Assembly (NCBI GenBank): GCA_016717265.1
Contig: JADKFX010000001.1
Span: 2,058,501 to 2,122,500, forward strand
Direction of reading: 5' to 3'
DNA length: 64,000 bases
DNA from: Saprospiraceae bacterium
Lineage (GTDB): Bacteria > Bacteroidota > Bacteroidia > Chitinophagales > Saprospiraceae
Shown here: positions 1 to 8,194 of the stretch, piece after piece
Position numbering within the stretch: position 1 is the stretch's first letter
How the letters are laid out: every line of letters starts with the position of its first letter
Program-made: the position numbers and the translations under genes
The notes under the pieces: model-generated
Databases searched by the model: none
Seen by the model: the letters and a program-made list of their open reading frames with translations, nothing else
What the model was told of the DNA's origin: nothing

Positions 1-1
1 C

Positions 2-1465
2 GATTTTAAAGCGCAGAATTTGATAATGAAGGGCCGAATTAAATGCCTGAATCAAAGTCCAAACTCAAGTAAGGGTGCGGAGAATGTTGTCGTTGTGCCA
101 ACGTTTGTTCCATCAAAGGCATGTATCACAGCCTCGCAACCTGCAGGTTATTTTGAATTTAATACAGGAATTCCATTCCAAAACTTACAAGATAAACAGG
201 TTAGTATTTATGTGGTATCCCGTTGTAAAGATTGCGAGGATATTGAAAAGCGAATTTTTATTTCAGAGGATCAGGATCGCTTAAACAGAGATGATACAAA
301 ACGGTATGTAACCATCAAAGATTGGATGTTAAATGCAAATTGTAAGCAAGCTGAATTCAAAGCTTTAAAAGCAGATAGCGTTTTACGAGTAGTGGTAAAA
401 CAAGCGAAGGAGGATTTGGAAAAAGTTTCAGGTGCAACAGCATTGGTAGGGGCACCGACTTTTTTGAATTTCTTAACCTCACTTACCTCAGCCGTGGCGC
501 CTAATATTGGTGGTACACTGTTCGCAAAAAGATTGTACCCGAGTAAAATATCATATGGTCAGTTTTTGTTTGCTTCCTCATTATTGCTTTCTTCAAATAC
601 AGGTTTTAATTTTGCTCCTTCAAGAGATTTATCAGAAGCTGTTTTTTGGAATTCTGCCTCCATTGTTCAGACTAAAAAACCCTCCAATATTAGTTTATTA
701 TCTAACTTAAAAAATAATACAAAATTAAGTGCTTACTTTAATGTGACTCCTAAAATTCAAATTGGTGGAGGTGCTGTCTACTCTAAAAATGATGAATTCA
801 GACAAATCACCTATTCATTTGATAATGGAAGTGACGTAGATACCATTTTTAATAATTTGAAATTGAGTGAAATGGCTATTTATTTGAGCCCAGTTTTAAA
901 ATTTAATCGAAGCATAAGCTTTGGGCTAAGTTTTAAGTCTGTTTGGCAAAATTTTAATATTCCAGATACTTTAGAAGCTATCGGTGGGGTATTCAACTTT
1001 AAAGATATCAATATTAGTAAGCAATATTTTGATATGGATCTCTCCATGTTATACAAAATCAATAATGCCTTCCAAATTGGTTTAAGTCTTATGAATTTAT
1101 TTGGAACAGAATTATTTGCAGATGCGTTTATTTCTAAAAGTGAGAATACTTTGGTTCAAAATCAACGCTCCTTGGGATTAGGTTTACTTTATAAATGGCA
1201 ACGCATTCATATTGGCTCAGATTTTCTAGTAACTAATAATGGACTTTATGATGCAGCCTTAGGTTTAAATTATGTTCCTTTTAATAATGCATTAATTTCA
1301 GCGGGAATTGCTGTTAAACAACTAAGTTATTCCTTTGCATTTCGAATGAAGTATTTCAGAATTGCTTATATCAATGACAATGATTTTTTGATTAACGAAA
1401 AACGAAAAGGCAAATCTTCATTCTTCAACGGAAAAATCCATGGGGGGTTTGTATATGATTTTTAA
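2..1465 (+). CDS. Outer-membrane beta-barrel protein with N-terminal regulatory-like domain, 5' partial
   Basis: The reading frame is open to the left edge, so the true start and probably a signal peptide lie outside the window; the first internal ATG is at 26. About 130 N-terminal residues look like a small Ig-like (carboxypeptidase-regulatory type) fold, with a GAENVVVVP stretch and the paired cysteines CKDC. From about residue 175 onward the protein alternates short amphipathic strands ending in aromatic residues (LSAYFNV, IQIGGGAVYS, FGLSFKS, FQIGLSLMN, IHIGSDFLV). It ends in FVYDF, a terminal aromatic typical of outer-membrane barrels. The barrel half resembles PorP/SprF-type proteins that accompany T9SS adhesins, but I cannot confirm the family. 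A 62-base gap without an obvious promoter separates it from the next gene. Confidence 0.6.
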   Translation, partial: DFKAQNLIMKGRIKCLNQSPNSSKGAENVVVVPTFVPSKACITASQPAGYFEFNTGIPFQNLQDKQVSIYVVSRCKDCEDIEKRIFISEDQDRLNRDDTKRYVTIKDWMLNANCKQAEFKALKADSVLRVVVKQAKEDLEKVSGATALVGAPTFLNFLTSLTSAVAPNIGGTLFAKRLYPSKISYGQFLFASSLLLSSNTGFNFAPSRDLSEAVFWNSASIVQTKKPSNISLLSNLKNNTKLSAYFNVTPKIQIGGGAVYSKNDEFRQITYSFDNGSDVDTIFNNLKLSEMAIYLSPVLKFNRSISFGLSFKSVWQNFNIPDTLEAIGGVFNFKDINISKQYFDMDLSMLYKINNAFQIGLSLMNLFGTELFADAFISKSENTLVQNQRSLGLGLLYKWQRIHIGSDFLVTNNGLYDAALGLNYVPFNNALISAGIAVKQLSYSFAFRMKYFRIAYINDNDFLINEKRKGKSSFFNGKIHGGFVYDF

Positions 1466-1527
1466 TTTACATTTTGGATTCTGAAATGGAAGTATGTTTA
1501 TTATAAATATTAATTTAATTTAGCATT

Positions 1528-2715
1528 ATGGCTATATTCATTGATGCACATTGCCATCCGCCATTGAAGAGTTATCTTTTTGGATACTCCATATTTAGAG
1601 AAAGTTTTGGAAGAAAGGAAAATAATTATTTCAATATTCAAGTGACGCAACCTGCTTTAAAGCAATCTGGAGTGAATGGAGTTTTAGCAGCACACTATCT
1701 TCCGGAAAAGTGCATTCCAGAGGATTGGTGTTTAGTAGATGTACATGCTCCTGTTTTAAAAATATTTATGCGGAAATATTTTGAGAAAGTTGAAGGGCAG
1801 GATGCCTTTGCACAGACATTGGAAATGATTGAAAATTTTGAAACATTATTTGTTGGGCAACAGGAAGCAGTTATTGCACATTCATTTAAAGAAGTGGAAG
1901 ATGCAATTTTAAATCATCAAACATTTTATATTCATTGTTTGGAAGGAGGTCACCATCTGGGAAGGCAATGTACAATAGAAGATTATGTTGTCAGAATTGA
2001 TCTTTTAAAATCAAAAGGCGTTGGTTTAATTACACTTTCTCATTTTTATCCGAATGATATTGCGTCTCCTGCTGAAGGAATGCCTCCAGGCTCGAAGAAA
2101 ATTTTAGGCATGCAATTTAAGCCACCGACTTCAGTTACTTTAACGACTATTGGGGAAGGAATTATTACAAAATTATTAGACTCAGGTATTATTATTGACC
2201 TTACACACACAAATCCAACTGCTAGAAATGCCATTTTTGAATTAAATAAACAACGTTCGTCCGGTATGCGACCCCTAGTATTTTCGCATGTTGGTGTTAG
2301 GGCACTTTTCCATGATGCATGTCACCCTGAATTTGCTTTAATGAGTCCAGATGATGAAGAAATATTAAAAATCAAGGAATGCAATGGAATGATTGGTATT
2401 ATATTTATGAATTACTGGTTAACTGGAAAAGAAGAAAAACCTTTGTTGTGGCATAAAGATTTTGGTTTTGATAATATCTTAAGATCAATCAAACATATCG
2501 TTGCGATAACAGGTTCGTTTGATCATGTTGGAATCGGAACTGATTTTGATGGTTGGGCAGATCCTCCCGATGATTATTATGACGCCAGTATGTTGGGCGA
2601 GTTTAAACATCGATTGGTTCTGGAAAGAAATAAATTAGGAGCCACAGAAGAAGATATTGAAAAGATAACGGGTGGTAACTTATTAAGAGTCTTGAAGGAA
2701 GGTTGGGTCTCGTGA
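1528..2715 (+). CDS. Membrane dipeptidase (peptidase family M19)-like amidohydrolase
   Basis: 395 residues with the M19 (renal dipeptidase) pattern: a metal motif at the N terminus (DAHCHP, residues 6-11), an EGGHHLG segment near residue 138 that supplies the bridging glutamate, DLTHTN and FSHVGVRA for the two histidine ligands, and GIGTDFDG near the C terminus for the catalytic aspartate region. Family members hydrolyse dipeptides, often with D-residues, or related amides. The first motif reads H-x-H where classic M19 enzymes have H-x-D, so one metal ligand is changed. No signal peptide is visible, which suggests a cytoplasmic enzyme. It lies 30 bases upstream of the phosphoesterase gene and is probably cotranscribed with it. 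The substrate is not known. Confidence 0.85.
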   Translation: MAIFIDAHCHPPLKSYLFGYSIFRESFGRKENNYFNIQVTQPALKQSGVNGVLAAHYLPEKCIPEDWCLVDVHAPVLKIFMRKYFEKVEGQDAFAQTLEMIENFETLFVGQQEAVIAHSFKEVEDAILNHQTFYIHCLEGGHHLGRQCTIEDYVVRIDLLKSKGVGLITLSHFYPNDIASPAEGMPPGSKKILGMQFKPPTSVTLTTIGEGIITKLLDSGIIIDLTHTNPTARNAIFELNKQRSSGMRPLVFSHVGVRALFHDACHPEFALMSPDDEEILKIKECNGMIGIIFMNYWLTGKEEKPLLWHKDFGFDNILRSIKHIVAITGSFDHVGIGTDFDGWADPPDDYYDASMLGEFKHRLVLERNKLGATEEDIEKITGGNLLRVLKEGWVS

Positions 2716-2745
2716 ATTGATTAAAACATTTTTAAAAATAGTCTT

Positions 2746-3996
2746 ATGGAAACTAAAAATGCTGTTCGTGAAAGTAAATCCTATGAGGATTTGAGTCGGT
2801 CGCCCTTGTTGAATCACTTGGAGACAGAAAAATTTAAGATAGAAGAAAAAACACCAAAACATACAAGCTGGGATTTCCTTACGGGTGCTTTAGGTAAATG
2901 GATTTATCATTATTTCAAAAGCAGATTTGGAAAAAAAGCAGATTACAATACATATAAAGGATTAGAAACTGGTATTTATAAATTGGACACTGTAAATCAA
3001 GAAGTATCAATAGCAATTGCTGCAGATTGGGCAACGAATACTTTGGAATCAATCCATATTGCAAGAGAAATAAACAAAAAAAATCCAGCCTTTACAATTC
3101 ACCTTGGAGATACCTATTTTGTTGGGGAACCAGATGAAATTGCAGCAAATTTTTTGCCTATCAATGATTCCATTTGGCCACGTGGTGATATTGGAAGTTT
3201 TGCAGTTTTAGGGAATCACGAAATGTATGCAAGAGGAATTTCTTTTTTTAGAGACTTATTACCTCATATGGGCTTGCGAAAATCGAAGACAGAATTTGGA
3301 GGCCAGGGTGCTGGCTTCTTTTGTTTAGAAAATAGTCATTGGAGGATCCTTGGATTAGATACCGGTTATCATTCGGTTGGAAAATTACCAATTTTGGAAA
3401 TGATCCCCTGGTTTGCACCAGATTGCCATTTTGACGACAAGTTGATAAGTTGGCTAAAAGATACTGTTAAACTTGGCGATCCGAATGATAAAAGGGGATT
3501 GGTTGTATTAACCCATCATCAATATATAACAGCATTTAAAGCGGAAAGTGAGTATTTAGCACCAGCAAAACAATTGGCAGAATTAATTGGTAAAGACCGT
3601 CCAATATTATGGCTTTTCGGACATGAACATAAGTTTGCAATGTATGAAAAAACGCAGGTAGGTAAAGGTGTTATGGCATATTGTCGATGTATTGGAAATG
3701 GTGGAATGCCAATAGAATTGAAAGATCAGTTTACAAAATCCAGTAAAAAATCAGGCTATCTTAAATTAGTTATGGCTGATAACAGACAACGCATTCCAGG
3801 ACTTGGCTACAATGGTTATACCGTATTGAAATTGAATGAAGACAAACTTACGATTGATTATTGTGATGTTGATTCCGTATTGGTTTCGGAAGAATGGGTT
3901 CAGCAAAATGGAAAATTGTTTGGTACCGTTTCGGAGCCAAAAGTTGCTGGGATTTCAGCGCAGGAAGGCAAAACCTGGAGCGATGCTGTAAAATAG
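2746..3996 (+). CDS. Calcineurin-like / purple-acid-phosphatase-like metallophosphoesterase
   Basis: 416 residues. Dinuclear-metal motifs appear in order: AADWATN (residues 92-98), LGDTYFVG, GNHEMYARG, THHQY and GHEHKF. Motif I is D-W-A rather than the D-x-H of standard calcineurin-like enzymes. The D-W form, and the Y directly after GDT, recall purple acid phosphatases, although the Tyr is one residue earlier than in the PAP GDxxY motif. The 85 N-terminal residues are charged and contain no signal peptide or clear membrane segment, so it is probably cytoplasmic. The last 90 residues carry a domain I do not recognise. It is the second gene of a likely pair with the M19 gene. Substrate unknown. 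Confidence 0.82.
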   Translation: METKNAVRESKSYEDLSRSPLLNHLETEKFKIEEKTPKHTSWDFLTGALGKWIYHYFKSRFGKKADYNTYKGLETGIYKLDTVNQEVSIAIAADWATNTLESIHIAREINKKNPAFTIHLGDTYFVGEPDEIAANFLPINDSIWPRGDIGSFAVLGNHEMYARGISFFRDLLPHMGLRKSKTEFGGQGAGFFCLENSHWRILGLDTGYHSVGKLPILEMIPWFAPDCHFDDKLISWLKDTVKLGDPNDKRGLVVLTHHQYITAFKAESEYLAPAKQLAELIGKDRPILWLFGHEHKFAMYEKTQVGKGVMAYCRCIGNGGMPIELKDQFTKSSKKSGYLKLVMADNRQRIPGLGYNGYTVLKLNEDKLTIDYCDVDSVLVSEEWVQQNGKLFGTVSEPKVAGISAQEGKTWSDAVK

Positions 3997-4061
3997 GATT
4001 TAAATAATTCGCCATTGCAGAATCACCAACTGCAAAAAGACTGATCTCTAGAGAGGCCGAA

Positions 4062-4092
4062 TTTGATGTCTCATTAAAATGCAGTATTTTTG
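4062..4092 (+). promoter_or_regulatory. Bacteroidota-type promoter for the Ppx-like gene
   Basis: TTTG at 4062-4065, then exactly 19 bases, then TATTTTTG at 4085-4092, which fits the -33/-7 consensus TTTG-N19-TAnnTTTG. The start codon follows 17 bases downstream, implying a very short leader. Confidence 0.75.
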
Positions 4093-4109
4093 CATTAAAT
4101 TACTCAATT

Positions 4110-5120
4110 ATGCAACTTACAAGATTCTCTCGTATCCTTATTGTATTGGCAATTTTAGCCGTTTTATTTATTGGATACAAAAAATATGCTCCGGATTTAA
4201 TGGAAAAATTCGGTACACCAGAAGCAAACCAAGCACCTCCTCAAACAGAAAATACGAGTCCTCAAAATACAAATCCATCAACACAGCAAACACAAACTGC
4301 CACAACCTCACAATCTATTTCTTTTGCTTACAAAGCACCTGAACCAATTGATGGAAAACTTAAAGGGGTAGTTGAATTAGGTGCTTCAGGATTTAACTCA
4401 TTTATAGTTCGGGTTGATAAACAAAAAAACTGGAAATTGGAAAAATCTGAATTTGGTTCAAGTCTTGTTCATGAACATATGGCGACCGACGATGATGTAA
4501 GAAATGGACTGAAAAATTATATTCGTGGAATGTTAGATTTTGGAGTACCTGGAAAAGATATTCACTTTGTAGTAAGTTCAGGCGCTAAAACAGAACCAAG
4601 CGTAGTTAAAATTTCTAATGGATTAAAAGCACTTGGTTATTATGTTAATGAAGTCACCGCTCAACAGGAAGGAACTTATGGTTTAAATTGTGCTATGCCT
4701 CCTTCATTAACAAATCAATCTTTTATGGTAGATATTGGATCTGGAAATACAAAAATATCATGGATGCAGAATGGAACGATAAATGCATTGGAATCACATG
4801 GTTCTAAATATTTTCAAAAATCAATTTCGGATGACCAGGTTTATCGTGATGTCCGTCAAATAATTTCAAAAGTATCTTCGGTAAACAGACAATATTGTTT
4901 TATTATTGGTGGAATTCCATTTGAACTTGCAAAGCAAGTGCGCAATGGAAAAGAACGATATACAGTTTTAAAATTCCCTAACGAATATACTGCTACTGGT
5001 GAAAAACAAAAAGCCGGAATAAATATTTATAAAGCAGTGGCAGATGAAACAGCTTGTAAAACATTTGTTTTTGATTGGGATGCAAATTTTACAATTGGTT
5101 TTTTATTGGGACTTAAATAG
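4110..5120 (+). CDS. Membrane-anchored protein with Ppx/GppA-like (ASKHA fold) domain
   Basis: 336 residues. A short basic N terminus (MQLTRFSR) is followed by one hydrophobic segment (residues 8-22) and a Thr/Gln/Pro/Asn-rich linker (about 37-72), so the remaining 260 residues should face the periplasm. That domain has a phosphate-1-like loop (VELGASGFN, 88-96), a segment like the Ppx catalytic region (TAQQEGTYGLN, E187), a phosphate-2-like loop (VDIGSGNTKI, 207-216) and a later GG turn (IIGGIPFELA). The order and spacing match the exopolyphosphatase/GppA branch of the actin-Hsp70 superfamily. A periplasmic location would be unusual for a nucleotide-handling fold. It has its own promoter and so need not belong to the upstream operon. 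Function unknown; family assignment is inferred from motifs only. Confidence 0.6.
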   Translation: MQLTRFSRILIVLAILAVLFIGYKKYAPDLMEKFGTPEANQAPPQTENTSPQNTNPSTQQTQTATTSQSISFAYKAPEPIDGKLKGVVELGASGFNSFIVRVDKQKNWKLEKSEFGSSLVHEHMATDDDVRNGLKNYIRGMLDFGVPGKDIHFVVSSGAKTEPSVVKISNGLKALGYYVNEVTAQQEGTYGLNCAMPPSLTNQSFMVDIGSGNTKISWMQNGTINALESHGSKYFQKSISDDQVYRDVRQIISKVSSVNRQYCFIIGGIPFELAKQVRNGKERYTVLKFPNEYTATGEKQKAGINIYKAVADETACKTFVFDWDANFTIGFLLGLK

Positions 5121-5216
5121 TGAATTCATTGCAATTTCATTTTGAATGAATTTACAACTTCTGTTTCAAAGTATTTTGTTTTAATGAATTCGTGAAATAT
5201 AAATATTAAACTCCTC

Positions 5217-8054
5217 ATGAGAATAGCACTAAATCAATTCTGGGAGTGTAGCTTATGGAAAATTAAAAATTCAATTGTTATAGTTACAATTTTTTTCTTT
5301 TTTCAAAATCTGAATGCTCAGGTCATTTCTGTTTCTCCAGTTTTTCCAACCGATCAGGATACGATCACTATTATTTATAATGCCGCAGAAGGGAATGCTG
5401 CATTATTAAATGCAAATCCGCCGATCTTTGCTCACACCGGAGTTATTACATCAAAAAGTAACAATGGATCAGATTGGCGTTATGTACAAGGAAATTGGGG
5501 AACTGTAGATTCAAAAGTATTGATGAATCCACTCGGAAATAATCTATTCCAAATTAAATTTCATCTCCGCTCTTTTTATAATGTACCACCGCTGGAAACT
5601 ATTCAAAAACTAGCATTCGTTTTTCGAAATTCTAATGGGAGTTTGGTAGGACGTGATCAAACTGGGGGCGATATATTTTATACCGTGTACGAATCTTCAA
5701 GTGCCTTACAAGCAATCCTTATAAAACCTGCAGTACCTTATGTTTTTGTGAATTTGAACGAAGTAGTTGATATCCAATTTGAATGTTCAAAGATCTCGGA
5801 TATTCATTTATTTATAAATAATATTGAATCCGATGTTTTTACTGGTAAATCTTATAAAAAGTCTATTTCGGCCAATCAAACCGGACAATTTGATGTGCGT
5901 ATTGAATGTGTTTCCGGTATGGAAAAAATTGAAAAATCATTTCGGTTTTTAGTGGGAATTAAATCAAAAACAGAAAACCCTCCAGCTGGAACAGAAGCTG
6001 GAGTTAAGGTTTTAACTGCCTTAAGTGCGCGCTTTGCGTTGAAAGCACCTGGAAAAAGGCATGTTTTTGTCTTGGGTGATTTTAATCAGTTTCAACCGGA
6101 TACTTCATATCTTATGAAACAAAATACTGGAAGTGATTTATTTTGGTTGGATGTAATTCCTTTAAAACCCGGATTTAATCATAGCTATCAATTTTTGATC
6201 GATGGTAAAATTCTGGTTGCAGATCCATTAAGTAAATTAGTGTTAGATCCATTCAACGATTCTGGGATTCCTAATTCTTCATATCCTGACATACCAAAAT
6301 ATCCTGCAGGGCAAACCCATGGAATCGTTTCTGTTTTCACAACAACCCCTATAGAATACCAATGGAATAGTACTAATTACAAAAAACCAAAAAAGGACGA
6401 ACTCCTGATTTACGAATTATTAATTCGAGATTTTTCAAATCAGCATTCCTTCAGATCCGTTATTGATAGTTTGGATTATTTGGCAAGGCTTGGAATAAAT
6501 GCAATTGAATTAATGCCAATAAATGAATTTGAAGGGAATATCAGTTGGGGTTATAATGTTTCTTACCCAATGGCCCTGGATAAGTATTATGGCACACTGA
6601 ATACATTTAAAGAGCTGGTAGACAAGGCACATCAGCTTGGAATTGCAGTAATTTTGGATGTCGTATTTAATCATGTATTTGGTCAAAGTCCATTAGCGCA
6701 AATGTATTGGAATGCAATACAAAATAAACCGTTGGCAAATAGTCCATATTTAAATTCAGATGCGACCCATCCGTTTAATGTTGGTTATGATATGAATCAT
6801 GAAAGTCCATTTACAAAAGATTATGTAAAACAAGTTTTAAAATATTGGTTACAGGAATGCAAGGTTGATGGTTTTCGTTTTGATTTATCGAAAGGATTTA
6901 CACAGCAAAATTCTGGAAGTGATGTTAACTTATGGGGAAAATATGATGCCTCCAGAATTAACATTTTGAAAAATTATAGCGATTATATTTGGACAATAGA
7001 TAAGGAGGCATATGTAATTATGGAACACTTTGCTGAAAATAGCGAAGAAAAGGAATTGGCGGATTATGGAATGCTGCTATGGGGTAATCTGAATTATAAT
7101 TTTAATCAAGCTGCAATGGCTTATAGTTCCAATGATTTAAATGGAGCCTTTGCTTTAAATCGTGGATGGTTGAATAATCATCTTATAGCATATATGGAAA
7201 GCCATGATGAGGAGCGGCTCATGTATAGAAGTTTACAGTATGGCAATGTTTCCGGGACCTATAATATAAAGCAATTAAGTACAGCATTGAAACGTCAGGA
7301 ATTGGCTTTTCTATTTTACCTTATGATACCGGGTCCAAAAATGATTTGGCAGTTTAGTGAATTGGGCTATGATTATTCAATTAATTTTTGTCAGAATGGG
7401 ACGATTAATTCAAATTGCAGAACGGATCCCAAACCTGTGCGTTGGGATTACTTAAATACAATCGAACGAAAAAATATTTATGAATTAATTTCTAAATTGC
7501 AAGAATTTAAATCAGTTACTGGATTACTAAAGAATGGAAGTTTAGAATCGTTTATTGGCGAAGGGTTTATAAAGCGAATGAAATATTCTACTCCCGAATT
7601 CAATGTTGTTGTAATTGGGAATTTTGATGTCATCTCAAGAACGGCTACTTCTGATTTTCAACATATAGGTTGGTGGTTTGATTATTTATCAAATGATAGC
7701 ATATTTATTGATAATATAAATAAAAGTCATATTCTGAGCCCAGGAGAATTTCACCTTTGGGTCGATAAGAAAGTGTCTGTGGACGTAATTGATGCTTTGG
7801 CTGTGGAACCTAAGTTTATCTTTTATCCAAATCCTTTTACAGGACCAGCTATTTTGGAAACAGATTCAGAAATTAAGGAGATCCATCTATTTGATTTATT
7901 AGGCAAGCCATTGCCTCTGTATTCTAAAAGTTTATCCAAACATAGTTGGGAACTTAATCTTAATGATTTATTACCTAATGGAATTTATTTTTTAGAAATT
8001 GTATCAGCAGATGGGCAGATACAATGGCTTAATATTCAGAAGTCATGCGATTAA
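5217..8054 (+). CDS. Secreted alpha-amylase family (GH13) enzyme with T9SS sorting domain
   Basis: 945 residues. An N-terminal signal sequence (hydrophobic 20-32, ending NLNAQ) is followed by a beta-rich module (about 36-155), a second module, and a CBM48/E-set-like domain near residues 265-345 (VFVLGDFNQF). The GH13 barrel follows, with region I ILDVVFNH, region II GFRFDLS, region III VIMEHFAE and region IV ESHDEE; the predicted catalytic triad is D556, E603 and D664. The last 80 residues have the T9SS type A pattern (FYPNPF, then LFDLLGK, then LPNGIYFLE), so it should be exported across the outer membrane and attached or released. It probably attacks extracellular starch or glycogen and feeds the convergent operon downstream. 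The ATG at 5217 is the only start that keeps the signal peptide. Confidence 0.9.
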   Translation: MRIALNQFWECSLWKIKNSIVIVTIFFFFQNLNAQVISVSPVFPTDQDTITIIYNAAEGNAALLNANPPIFAHTGVITSKSNNGSDWRYVQGNWGTVDSKVLMNPLGNNLFQIKFHLRSFYNVPPLETIQKLAFVFRNSNGSLVGRDQTGGDIFYTVYESSSALQAILIKPAVPYVFVNLNEVVDIQFECSKISDIHLFINNIESDVFTGKSYKKSISANQTGQFDVRIECVSGMEKIEKSFRFLVGIKSKTENPPAGTEAGVKVLTALSARFALKAPGKRHVFVLGDFNQFQPDTSYLMKQNTGSDLFWLDVIPLKPGFNHSYQFLIDGKILVADPLSKLVLDPFNDSGIPNSSYPDIPKYPAGQTHGIVSVFTTTPIEYQWNSTNYKKPKKDELLIYELLIRDFSNQHSFRSVIDSLDYLARLGINAIELMPINEFEGNISWGYNVSYPMALDKYYGTLNTFKELVDKAHQLGIAVILDVVFNHVFGQSPLAQMYWNAIQNKPLANSPYLNSDATHPFNVGYDMNHESPFTKDYVKQVLKYWLQECKVDGFRFDLSKGFTQQNSGSDVNLWGKYDASRINILKNYSDYIWTIDKEAYVIMEHFAENSEEKELADYGMLLWGNLNYNFNQAAMAYSSNDLNGAFALNRGWLNNHLIAYMESHDEERLMYRSLQYGNVSGTYNIKQLSTALKRQELAFLFYLMIPGPKMIWQFSELGYDYSINFCQNGTINSNCRTDPKPVRWDYLNTIERKNIYELISKLQEFKSVTGLLKNGSLESFIGEGFIKRMKYSTPEFNVVVIGNFDVISRTATSDFQHIGWWFDYLSNDSIFIDNINKSHILSPGEFHLWVDKKVSVDVIDALAVEPKFIFYPNPFTGPAILETDSEIKEIHLFDLLGKPLPLYSKSLSKHSWELNLNDLLPNGIYFLEIVSADGQIQWLNIQKSCD

Positions 8055-8194
8055 TGCAACCTGGTATTTTACAATATATTAGAATATAGCTTCCGCTTTG
8101 ATGCTCCAAATTAAGGTGGGGTGGGGTATGAATCGAAGCCATACTATGAAATAAAGTTTATAAATTTATTTATTAAAATTGGATTCTTTATTTT

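Noticed and set aside
4079..4342. Open frame of 87 codons overlapping the Ppx-like gene start
   Set aside because: It overlaps the promoter and the well-supported anchored protein in another frame and has no domain features.
5123..5152. AATTCATT/AATGAATT inverted repeat after the Ppx-like gene
   Set aside because: Eight AT-rich pairs with a 14-base loop and no T-run; too weak to call a terminator.
8055..8194. AT-only stem AAATAAA/TTTATTT in the convergent spacer
   Set aside because: Low stability and likely by chance in AT-rich DNA; no supported terminator in this 140-base spacer.
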